Positions 6,541 through 12,080 of a stretch of 12,080 nt of DNA are shown here, in pieces (within the stretch, counting starts at the first letter, position 1; the number at the start of each line of letters is the position of its first letter). The stretch spans positions 1 to 12,080 of the forward strand of contig JAFNAJ010000039.1 in NCBI GenBank assembly GCA_017860085.1, read 5' to 3'. This DNA comes from Acidobacteriota bacterium (GTDB taxonomy: Bacteria > Acidobacteriota > Vicinamibacteria > Vicinamibacterales > JAFNAJ01). The notes below the pieces were generated by a model. The model had not been told where the DNA came from, made no database searches, and worked only from the letters and a program-made list of their open reading frames with translations. The translations under genes and the position numbers were made by a program.

Positions 6541-7326
6541 ATGGCCCTGACTGACCTCCTCGCCTGGGTGCCCTCCGGCTCGCCAGACGAGGCGCTCGCA
6601 CGTCGGATCGATGCCGACCGCTTGCCCGCCCACGTGGCGATCATCATGGACGGCAACGGCCGGTGGGCGGCCAGGCGGCACCTTCCGCGGGTGGAGGGCC
6701 ACCGGGCCGGCATCGAGGCCGTCCGGGACGTCGTCGAAACCTCGGCACGCCTGGGCCTCCGGGTTCTCACGCTCTACGCGTTCTCGGTCGAGAACTGGAA
6801 GCGTCCGGCGACCGAGGTCGGGACGCTGATGACCCTCCTGAAGCGCTACCTGCGCCTCGAGATCGACGCGCTCACCAAGAACAACATCCGGTTCAATGTC
6901 GTGGGTCGACGCGAGGGTCTTGCCCCGGACATCCAGCACGAGCTGGGGTCGGCCGAGCAGCGCACCTCGAGCAACACCGGCACCATCTTCAACATTGCGC
7001 TCAATTACGGCGGCCGGGCCGAAATCGTCGACGCGGCCAGGCGCGCGCTGACCGCCGGTCTGACGCCGGACCAGCTTGACGAGCAGCAGTTTGCCCGGTT
7101 CCTCTATACCGCCGGACAGCCCGACCCCGACCTGCTCATCCGCACGAGTGGCGAGCTGCGCGTGAGCAACTTCCTGCTCTGGCAGATTGCCTACGCGGAG
7201 ATCTGGGTGACCGACACCTTGTGGCCGGACTTCCGCCGGCGTCACCTGCTCGAGGCCATCATCGACTACCAGAAGCGTGACCGCCGCTACGGGGGCATCA
7301 ACCAGCCGGCGCTTGCCGGGCGGTGA
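6541..7326 (+). CDS. uppS: Isoprenyl transferase (undecaprenyl diphosphate synthase)
   Basis: UppS is the cis-prenyltransferase that extends farnesyl diphosphate with isopentenyl units to make the C55 lipid carrier for peptidoglycan and O-chain building. The 261-aa protein shows HVAIIMDGNGRWAARR with catalytic Asp37 and the GNGRW phosphate-binding loop, GHRAGIEAV, LTLYAFSVENWKRP, the strand IFNIALNYGGRAEI, and the C-terminal PDLLIRTSGELRVSNFLLWQ, which carries the RTSGE/RxSNF diphosphate and magnesium contacts. About 28 residues precede the conserved core, a slightly long N-terminus. ATG at 6541 follows GGAG at 6533-6536. The TGA is separated from the cdsA GTG by one base, so the two are probably co-translated. 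Chain length (C55 or shorter) is inferred, not read. Confidence 0.96.
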   Translation: MALTDLLAWVPSGSPDEALARRIDADRLPAHVAIIMDGNGRWAARRHLPRVEGHRAGIEAVRDVVETSARLGLRVLTLYAFSVENWKRPATEVGTLMTLLKRYLRLEIDALTKNNIRFNVVGRREGLAPDIQHELGSAEQRTSSNTGTIFNIALNYGGRAEIVDAARRALTAGLTPDQLDEQQFARFLYTAGQPDPDLLIRTSGELRVSNFLLWQIAYAEIWVTDTLWPDFRRRHLLEAIIDYQKRDRRYGGINQPALAGR

Positions 7327-7327
7327 C

Positions 7328-8113
7328 GTGACCCGTATCCTCAGCGCCCTCGTGATCATCCCCATCGTCGTGGGGACCATCTGGCTGGCGCCGGCGTGGG
7401 CGACGCTCGTCCTGGCCATGCTCGCGGCGGGGATGGCGTTTCTGGAGCTGGCCCGACTGGCCGGCGCTGACGCCGGCTCGTCGACGACGATGGTCTCAGG
7501 CGTGGCGACGCTGGCGGTCTGTGCCGCGTTGGGCGGACTGGGCCGGGCCGTCGAGGCGCCGCTGCTGGCAGCCGTGATCGCGGTTGGCGCTGCCGCGGTC
7601 GCGCGGGGCCGTACCGACGAGGATGTGGTTCGCCACGCGGCGGTGGCGTTGTTCCCGGTGTTGTACCTGGGACTCCCGCTCGGGGCGGCTGCGGCGATTC
7701 GCCAGGATTGGGGTGCAGCCGCGCTGCTCGCCCTTCTGGCGACGACCGTCGTCAGCGACACGGCGCAGTTCTACGGTGGGCGGCTGCTCGGCCGGCGCGC
7801 CCTGGCCCCGACGATCAGCCCCAAGAAGACGGTCGAGGGTGCCGTGTCGGGCCTGGTGGTGGGCGGGGCCGTGCTGCCGCTGCTGGGACCGTGGGCCTTG
7901 CCCGGCGTCGACGTGCGAATGCTGATCGTGCTTGGACCAACGCTCGTCGGTCTCGGGATCGTGGGCGACCTCTTCGAATCGCTGCTCAAGCGAAGTGCCG
8001 GTGTGAAAGACGCGTCGTCCGTGATCCCCGGGCACGGCGGCGTGCTCGATCGGATCGACAGCGTGCTGTTCGCGGCGCCGTTCTACTACCTGTGCCTGCG
8101 GGCCGTGCTCTGA
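7328..8113 (+). CDS. cdsA: Phosphatidate cytidylyltransferase
   Basis: CdsA converts phosphatidic acid and CTP to CDP-diacylglycerol, the branch point of phospholipid synthesis, in the inner membrane. The GTG at 7328 gives MTRILSALVIIPIVVGTIWL, a typical CdsA start; the frame is open upstream but there it only shadows uppS. The protein is 261 aa and mostly hydrophobic, with several Ala/Leu/Val-rich membrane segments. The conserved KKTVEGAVSGLVVG segment is present. Residues 218-244 contain the complete CdsA signature: S-x2-K-R, then K-D, then the core PGHGGVLDRID with its metal-binding aspartates. No strong ribosome site is present, and the start is one base after the uppS stop, so translation is probably coupled. 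dxr follows after five bases. Confidence 0.95.
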   Translation: MTRILSALVIIPIVVGTIWLAPAWATLVLAMLAAGMAFLELARLAGADAGSSTTMVSGVATLAVCAALGGLGRAVEAPLLAAVIAVGAAAVARGRTDEDVVRHAAVALFPVLYLGLPLGAAAAIRQDWGAAALLALLATTVVSDTAQFYGGRLLGRRALAPTISPKKTVEGAVSGLVVGGAVLPLLGPWALPGVDVRMLIVLGPTLVGLGIVGDLFESLLKRSAGVKDASSVIPGHGGVLDRIDSVLFAAPFYYLCLRAVL

Positions 8114-8118
8114 GCCCG

Positions 8119-9312
8119 ATGAAACGCATCGCCATTCTTGGTTCGACCGGGTCGATCGGGCGCAGCGCGCTCGCCGTGGTGGACGCGCATCCCGAGCGAC
8201 TCACCGTGACGGCACTCGCCGCTGGTCGCAATGCCACGCTGTTTGCCGAGCAGGTCGAGCACGTCAGGCCCCGCGCGATTGCGATGGCGACCGAGGCGGC
8301 GCTGCTCGAGGTCAAGCCGTTGCTGCGCGCGCAGACGTGCCACCGGGTCGGGGTGTTCACCCATGGATCCCGCGGCCTGGCCGAGGTGGCCACGCAGCCC
8401 GACGTCGACCTCGTGCTCTGCGCTTCGTCCGGGACGGCGGCGCTCGAGGCCGTCTTGGCAGCCATCGCGTGCGGGAAGACCATTGCGCTGGCCAACAAGG
8501 AAGTGCTGGTGATGGCCGGCTCGCTGGTCATGGCGGCCGCGCGCCGCCACGGCGTGGCGATTCTACCCGTCGACAGCGAGCACAACGCGATCCACCAGTG
8601 CCTGCACCAGCGACTGCCCGAGGAAGTGTTGCGGCTGATCCTGACCGCCTCGGGCGGGCCCTTCCGCGATTTCAATCGCCAGGCCCTCGAGCGCGTGACC
8701 CCGGACGCCGCGCTGCAGCACCCCACGTGGCGCATGGGCCGCAAGATCACGATCGACTCGGCCACGCTGATGAACAAGGGGCTCGAGGTCATCGAGGCCC
8801 ACTACCTGTTCGACATGGAGCCGGGGCGCATCGACGTGCTGGTGCACCCGCAGTCGGTGGTGCACTCGCTGGTGGAGTTGCGCGACGGCTCGGTCATCGC
8901 GCAACTTGGCGTGACCGACATGCGTCTTCCGATCCAGTACGCCTTCTCGTACCCGGAACGCTGGATCGGAGCGTTGCCACCGCTGGACCTCGCGCGCTTT
9001 CGCACGCTGGAGTTCCTGGAGCCCGACCATGATCGCTTTCCGTGCCTCGGGCTGGCCTACCAGGCGCTGGCGAAAGGTCGGTCGTTTCCCATCGTCCTGA
9101 ATGCGGCAAACGAGGTGGCGGTGGCGGCCTTCCTCGAGGAGCGGGTTGGCTTCGGCGACATCCCGCGGGTGATCGCGGAGGCTCTCGAGGCGCACGACCG
9201 ACTGGGCGCATCCGACCCGCGCGACCTCGAGGAAGTGCGAGCGGTGGACCGATGGGCGCACGAGCGTTCGCGCGAAGCCGTCGGCAGGCTACAATCGAGT
9301 TTACGGGGTTGA
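8119..9312 (+). CDS. dxr: 1-deoxy-D-xylulose 5-phosphate reductoisomerase
   Basis: DXR turns 1-deoxyxylulose 5-phosphate into 2-C-methylerythritol 4-phosphate with NADPH, the committed step of the MEP isoprenoid pathway that ultimately feeds UppS. The protein is 397 aa, normal length. MKRIAILGSTGSIGRSAL is the NADPH loop and ALANKEVLVMAG lies in the same domain. VDSEHNAIHQCL has the metal ligands Asp152 and Glu154, and Glu223 in MNKGLEVIEAH is the third. SGGPF and HPTWRMGRKITIDSATL are substrate contacts. NAANEVAVAAFL begins the C-terminal helical domain. These residues match E. coli Asp150, Glu152 and Glu231 in order. ATG at 8119 is five bases after the cdsA stop, without a clear ribosome site. 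A TACAAT near the 3' end may start an extra rseP transcript. Confidence 0.97.
   Translation: MKRIAILGSTGSIGRSALAVVDAHPERLTVTALAAGRNATLFAEQVEHVRPRAIAMATEAALLEVKPLLRAQTCHRVGVFTHGSRGLAEVATQPDVDLVLCASSGTAALEAVLAAIACGKTIALANKEVLVMAGSLVMAAARRHGVAILPVDSEHNAIHQCLHQRLPEEVLRLILTASGGPFRDFNRQALERVTPDAALQHPTWRMGRKITIDSATLMNKGLEVIEAHYLFDMEPGRIDVLVHPQSVVHSLVELRDGSVIAQLGVTDMRLPIQYAFSYPERWIGALPPLDLARFRTLEFLEPDHDRFPCLGLAYQALAKGRSFPIVLNAANEVAVAAFLEERVGFGDIPRVIAEALEAHDRLGASDPRDLEEVRAVDRWAHERSREAVGRLQSSLRG
9267..9295 (+). promoter_or_regulatory. Possible internal promoter upstream of rseP
   Basis: TACAAT (9290-9295), five of six -10 bases, lies inside the last codons of dxr, with a poor -35 (TTCGCG, 9267-9272) at 17 bp. 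Transcription from about 9302 would give a short leader of roughly 15 nt to the rseP TTG. The match may be coincidental. Confidence 0.3.
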
Positions 9313-9316
9313 CCAA

Positions 9317-10636
9317 TTGACCACGCTGTTGTCATTCATCTTCGTGTTGGGTGTCGTGGTGTTCGTGCACGAGCTGGGCCACTTCCTGGTGGCGCGGTGG
9401 CACGGCATCCGCGTGCTCACCTTTTCGCTGGGGTTCGGGCCCAAGGTCTTCACGGTCCGCCGCGGCGATACCGACTACTGCCTCAGCGCCATTCCTCTTG
9501 GCGGCTACGTCAAGATGGCGGGCGAGAACCCGGATGATCCGAGAACCGGGCGGCAGGACGAGTTCCTCTCCAAGGGCAAGTGGCAGCGATTCCAGGTGCT
9601 GGTGGCTGGCGCCACGATGAATGTGCTGCTCGCGCTCGTGGTGATGACCTTCGTGCTGCACCAGGGCGCCGATGTGCCCGCGTACGAGGAGCAGCCCCCG
9701 GTGGTCGGCTCGGTCGTCGAGGGTTCGCCCGCCAAGGTCGCGGGTGTGCAGCCCGGCGATCGGATCGTGAGCGTGCAGGGGCGAGACGTGGCCACGTGGA
9801 ACGAGGCGTTCATGGCCATGGCCCCGCTTGGAGGCCAGCGCGTCGACCTCGTGGTCCAGCGGGGGTCCGAGCGGCTGGCGTTGTCGATGACGGCCGGCGG
9901 CGGCGTGCGATTCCAGCCCGGCGACGTAGGCGTCCTGCCCGAGCTGCACCCTCAGGTGATGGCGGTGACGCGGGGCGAGCCGGCAGACAAGGCCGGCATC
10001 GTACCCGGTGACGTGGTGCTCGCGGTGGGCGGCGAACCCATCACGCAGGACATGCCGCTGGTGAAGCGCATCAACGAGAGCGCCGGCGTGCCCCTGCGCC
10101 TGACCATCCGCCGCGGCACGGCGCTTCGCGACGTCGAGGTCACGCCGGCCAAGAAGGGCGCCGTGGGCCTCATCGGGGTGCAGTTGAGCCCGTTCGAGGT
10201 CCGCCGTATCGACCCCACGTTCGTCCAGGCCATCGGGATGAGCGCGCAGCGGAACCTCGAGTGGTCGACGCTGATCTTCCAAACGATCAAGGGCTTGGTG
10301 AGCGGCGAGGCCTCGCCGAGGCAGTTGGTCGGCCCTGTGGGGATCGCCCAGTTGTCGGGAGGCGCGGCGCAGATGGGCTGGCTGGCGCTCTTCACGTTCA
10401 TGGCGATGATCAGCTTGAATCTCGGCATCGTGAACCTGTTGCCCATCCCCGTGCTGGACGGCGGCCACATTTTCATCCTTGCGCTCGAAGGATTGGCGCG
10501 ACGCGACTTCAGCATGCGCTTGAAGGAGCAGATGCTGATGGCCGGGTTCATGGTGCTGATGGTGCTGATGGTCACCGTGATCTACAACGATCTCACGCGC
10601 ATCGAGTGGATCGAGCGCCTGATGCCCTGGCGGTAA
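9317..10636 (+). CDS. rseP: Site-2 intramembrane metalloprotease RseP, two PDZ domains
   Basis: RseP cuts membrane-anchored anti-sigma factors and leftover signal peptides inside the inner membrane. Start TTG at 9317, four bases after the dxr stop, has GGGG eight bases upstream and gives MTTLLSFIFVLGVVVFVHEL; a second TTG at 9329 is possible. The 439-aa protein has zinc motif HELGH (18-22) in the first membrane helix. A second helix follows near 95-115 (VLVAGATMNVLLALVVMTFV). PDZ1 is about 125-185 (SPAKVAGVQPGDRI) and PDZ2 about 205-280 (EPADKAGIVPGDVV). Membrane helices resume near ALFTFMAMISLNLGIVNLLP, whose LDG carries zinc ligand Asp381, and the last helix is Met/Val-rich. The tandem PDZ layout is that of E. 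coli RseP. No sigma/anti-sigma pair is in the window, so its substrate is unknown. The TrbI-like gene follows 19 bp later. Confidence 0.95.
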   Translation: MTTLLSFIFVLGVVVFVHELGHFLVARWHGIRVLTFSLGFGPKVFTVRRGDTDYCLSAIPLGGYVKMAGENPDDPRTGRQDEFLSKGKWQRFQVLVAGATMNVLLALVVMTFVLHQGADVPAYEEQPPVVGSVVEGSPAKVAGVQPGDRIVSVQGRDVATWNEAFMAMAPLGGQRVDLVVQRGSERLALSMTAGGGVRFQPGDVGVLPELHPQVMAVTRGEPADKAGIVPGDVVLAVGGEPITQDMPLVKRINESAGVPLRLTIRRGTALRDVEVTPAKKGAVGLIGVQLSPFEVRRIDPTFVQAIGMSAQRNLEWSTLIFQTIKGLVSGEASPRQLVGPVGIAQLSGGAAQMGWLALFTFMAMISLNLGIVNLLPIPVLDGGHIFILALEGLARRDFSMRLKEQMLMAGFMVLMVLMVTVIYNDLTRIEWIERLMPWR

Positions 10637-10655
10637 CGGACGAGTGGAGGCAGGA

Positions 10656-11558
10656 ATGGAACAACGTCGGTTCGGTCGGGCCGTGTGGCTGGGTATGGCG
10701 GGGGCGCTGCTCGGGGCGGCGAGCCTCGCGTGGGCGCAGGCGGCGGTCACCGAGGACGACATCCTGCGGCTGCAGGTGGGCGTCTACGACGCGCGCGAAG
10801 CACTTCGCGAGGTGTCGGCGACCGATCCGGCGCGCGCGGCCACGCTCGAAGCAGAGCTCGACGCGATCAGCGACGAGGCGGTCTTTCTGAAGATCCAGCT
10901 CCGCAAGCAGGGCCGCGTGGCACCGTCCGAACTCGAGGCGCTGACCGCGCGCCTCGACGAGGTGCGCGGCCAGATTGCGCGAGGCCCGGCGGCCGTGCCC
11001 GCCAGCGGCAGCGTGGGTGCGCCAGCGGTGGTCGCCACGGCTGGGCTCGTCCCGACAGGAGGCGCCGAGATTCCTGCCGGCCGCGAACTCGACGTGCGGC
11101 TTCGGGCACGGCTCGACTCGGAGACGGCCCAAGTTGAAGACCGGTTCGAGGCCTCGACGCTCGTGGATCTCTATCGCGACGGCCGCCTCGTCATCCCGGC
11201 AGGATCGGTCGTGCGCGGTGTCGTGAGCGCTGTCGACAAGGCCGGCCGCGCACAGCGGAGCTCGAGCCTCACCCTCAACTTCGATCAGATCACGATCCGG
11301 AGCGAAGCCTACCCCTTCAAGGCGAGCGCCACGCAGGCATTCCAGCAGAAAGGCGCCCGCGACGAAGTCGGGAAGCTCATCACGGGCGCCGGGCTCGGGG
11401 GCATTGTCGGTGGCCTGATTGGCGGTGGCATCGGCATCGCCGCCGGGGCTGTCGTGGGCACGACCGGCACGCTGCTCGCGACCGACGGACCGAATGTGGA
11501 GCTGCCAGCCGGGACCGTCGTGCGACTGCGGCTCGACGAACCGCTCCTGGTGCGCTGA
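10656..11558 (+). CDS. Secreted TrbI/VirB10-like protein with coiled coil and glycine zipper
   Basis: ATG at 10656 has GGAGG (10646-10650) five bases upstream and is preferred to the in-frame GTG at 10644. The 300-aa protein starts with a signal peptide, likely cut after SLAWA (residue 27). Residues 33-110 are charged amphipathic helix, probably coiled coil, followed by an Ala/Pro/Val linker to about 137. The C-terminal domain has the repeated pattern seen in TrbI/VirB10-type beta domains: IPAGRELDVRLRARLDSETA, then LVIPAGSVVRGVVSAVDKAG, then LPAGTVVRLRLDEPL. A glycine-zipper stretch (about 244-270, GGIVGGLIGGGIGIAAGAVV) is inserted before the last repeat and could insert in or span a membrane. 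Exact function unknown. It directly follows rseP, so an envelope role is likely by context. No conjugation genes are nearby, so a secretion-system part is unlikely. Confidence 0.75.
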   Translation: MEQRRFGRAVWLGMAGALLGAASLAWAQAAVTEDDILRLQVGVYDAREALREVSATDPARAATLEAELDAISDEAVFLKIQLRKQGRVAPSELEALTARLDEVRGQIARGPAAVPASGSVGAPAVVATAGLVPTGGAEIPAGRELDVRLRARLDSETAQVEDRFEASTLVDLYRDGRLVIPAGSVVRGVVSAVDKAGRAQRSSSLTLNFDQITIRSEAYPFKASATQAFQQKGARDEVGKLITGAGLGGIVGGLIGGGIGIAAGAVVGTTGTLLATDGPNVELPAGTVVRLRLDEPLLVR

Positions 11559-11594
11559 GCCGGCCGTTTACACGGATTTCTCTCTCGCCAGCAA

Positions 11595-11651
11595 ACCTCC
11601 CGCCCTCCAGGCTCGTCCTAGGGAATAGAGCTTCGAAACCTGGAGGGAGGT
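11595..11651 (+). promoter_or_regulatory. Stem-loop covering the ribosome site of the 31-aa ORF
   Basis: CCCTCCAGG (11603-11611) pairs perfectly with CCTGGAGGG (11639-11647); the stem extends outward through ACCT (11595-11598) with AGGT (11648-11651) after a 4-nt bulge. The 27-nt loop can form a small inner CTC/GAG helix. The 3' arm contains most of GGAGGTGA (11646-11653), a full match to the 16S anti-Shine-Dalgarno, so the fold would hide the ribosome site. It lies 36 nt after the TrbI-like stop. A transcript-end hairpin is the alternative reading. Confidence 0.45.
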
Positions 11652-11659
11652 GAGCCCCA

Positions 11660-11755
11660 ATGCTGCGAAGCATCGACTGGGATTTCTCGAGTACTGCTGA
11701 GTTCGTCGTGGCGACGGCGCTGGCCGTCCTGATCGCCGTCGCGCTCCTCGCTTGA
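11660..11755 (+). CDS. Candidate small single-pass membrane protein, 31 aa
   Basis: ATG at 11660 opens a 31-codon frame. It begins MLRSIDWDFSSTAE, a short polar part with a net negative charge, and ends in a hydrophobic helix at about residues 15-31 (FVVATALAVLIAVALLA) before TGA. GGAGGTGA at 11646-11653 is an ideal Shine-Dalgarno, nine bases from GG-A-GG to the ATG. That is stronger than almost any other site in the window and is the main reason to believe the frame is used. The size and composition resemble the small one-helix membrane proteins that regulate or stabilise larger complexes; no family is recognised. It lies between the TrbI-like gene and the convergent VWFA-related gene. It might be read through from rseP; no clear own promoter is seen (a TTTACA at 11567-11572 lacks a matching -10). 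Confidence 0.5.
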   Translation: MLRSIDWDFSSTAEFVVATALAVLIAVALLA

Positions 11756-11863
11756 CCTGGCCCCTCCGCTCACACGCGGAGCGTCCATCCAGGGGTGGGA
11801 ATTCCACGCCGCCGGGCGCGCCGGCGTCACGACCCTGACGACCACTGCGGTCGGGTGTCACCT

Positions 11864-11890
11864 CGCTGAGGGGGCTTCCGCCCCTCAGCG
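11864..11890 (-). terminator. Hairpin overlapping the stop codon of the VWFA-related gene
   Basis: CGCTGA (11864-11869) pairs with TCAGCG (11885-11890) and, after one bulged G, GGGGC (11871-11875) pairs with GCCCC (11880-11884) around a TTCC loop. The minus-strand TGA at 11885-11887 is inside the stem. It could end both the minus-strand gene and plus-strand transcripts, but neither side has a T run. The remaining 11756-11863 holds only short dyads and no gene I can support. Confidence 0.5.
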
Positions 11891-12080
11891 CCCGGGGCGT
11901 GCGCCCGGGATGTCGGCGGTCGCCAGATAGCTCTTGCGCGCGCGTGGCGACAAGCCCGGCTTCTTGAGACGAACCTCGAGCTTGTGCACCTTGCCGTCGA
12001 GGGTGGCAGGGGTGAAGCCCACCACGTACTGGCTGTGAAGCTCCTGCGCGACCCGGGTGAAGGTCGGTCCGAGCTCGTCC
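11885..12080 (-). CDS. C-terminal end of a VWFA-related (acidobacterial-type) protein
   Basis: Reading the minus strand from 12079 gives 64 residues to a TGA at 11885-11887; the rest lies beyond the window. Key stretches are LGPTFTRVAQELHSQYVVGF, TLDGKVHKLEVRLKKPG and ARKSYLA. This is the end of the von Willebrand A-related proteins abundant in Acidobacteriota (TIGR03436 type, from memory), where an A-domain is followed by a short beta-rich tail with the ELxxQYxxGF and HKLEVRxKxPG blocks. These are usually exported proteins of unknown role. The A-domain and its metal site are off-window, so only the tail can be judged. The stop is inside a hairpin, and the gene converges on the plus-strand small ORF. 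Confidence 0.75.
   Translation of the reverse strand, partial: DELGPTFTRVAQELHSQYVVGFTPATLDGKVHKLEVRLKKPGLSPRARKSYLATADIPGARPGR

Noticed and set aside
6538..7761. 407-codon minus-strand frame opposite uppS and cdsA
   Set aside because: Crosses two conserved genes, Ala/Arg/Ser-rich, no recognisable domain.
9332..10762. Long minus-strand open frame (476 codons) opposite rseP
   Set aside because: His/Arg/Ala-rich low-complexity translation with no domain, lying wholly opposite a well-recognised gene; a GC-bias shadow.
11568..11861. 97- and 75-codon minus-strand frames around the small ORF
   Set aside because: Arg/Ser/Pro-rich, no ribosome site and no motif; the plus-strand 31-codon frame has far better start signals.
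1..12080. CRISPR array, insertion sequence, tRNA or phage features
   Set aside because: No regularly spaced repeats, transposase motifs, terminal inverted repeats or cloverleaf-like segments were seen by reading; a tRNAscan or ISfinder search was not possible here.

Overview
High-GC chromosomal DNA from a Gram-negative bacterium. A TolC-type outer-membrane protein, a heptosyl/glucosyl-type GT2 enzyme and an RseP site-2 protease point to a diderm envelope. The base composition, the frequent GTG/TTG starts, the TrbI/VirB10-like 'IPAG' protein and the end of a VWFA-related protein are typical of Acidobacteriota, most likely the Vicinamibacteria branch. The lineage is inferred from family knowledge, not from a marker gene or a search.

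Left part (1-5000). A plus-strand pair comes first: the 3' portion of an orotate-phosphoribosyltransferase-like gene, joined by a TTGA stop/start overlap to a DUF2400/TIGR02757-type protein. This pair converges, with a 101-bp coding overlap, on a minus-strand group read right to left: TolC-family efflux protein, GT2 glycosyltransferase, GT4 glycosyltransferase. A strong hairpin lies after the tolC-like stop. The GT2 gene seems to have its own extended -10 promoter so close to its GTG that the message may be leaderless. The GT2 and GT4 reading frames overlap by 119 bp.

Right part (5000-11560). Divergent from the tolC-like gene, a plus-strand series runs pyrE, truA, uppS, cdsA, dxr, rseP and then a secreted TrbI-like protein. 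uppS-cdsA-dxr-rseP is the widely conserved envelope/isoprenoid cluster: DXR feeds the MEP pathway, UppS makes the C55 carrier lipid for peptidoglycan and O-chain synthesis, CdsA makes CDP-diacylglycerol for phospholipids, and RseP is the intramembrane protease of envelope stress. The spacings are 1, 5, 4 and 19 nt, so this block is probably one transcript, with a promoter before uppS and a possible extra one inside the end of dxr. pyrE (pyrimidines) and truA (tRNA pseudouridine) precede it.

Right end (11559-12080). This intergenic region holds a candidate 31-residue single-pass membrane protein whose perfect Shine-Dalgarno lies inside a predicted stem-loop. Beyond it is the 3' end of a minus-strand VWFA-related gene whose stop codon sits in a second hairpin. 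Most of the window is ordinary housekeeping DNA. The items most worth a second look are the endonuclease III-like signature in the DUF2400 protein, the hairpin-gated small ORF and the unusual gene overlaps.
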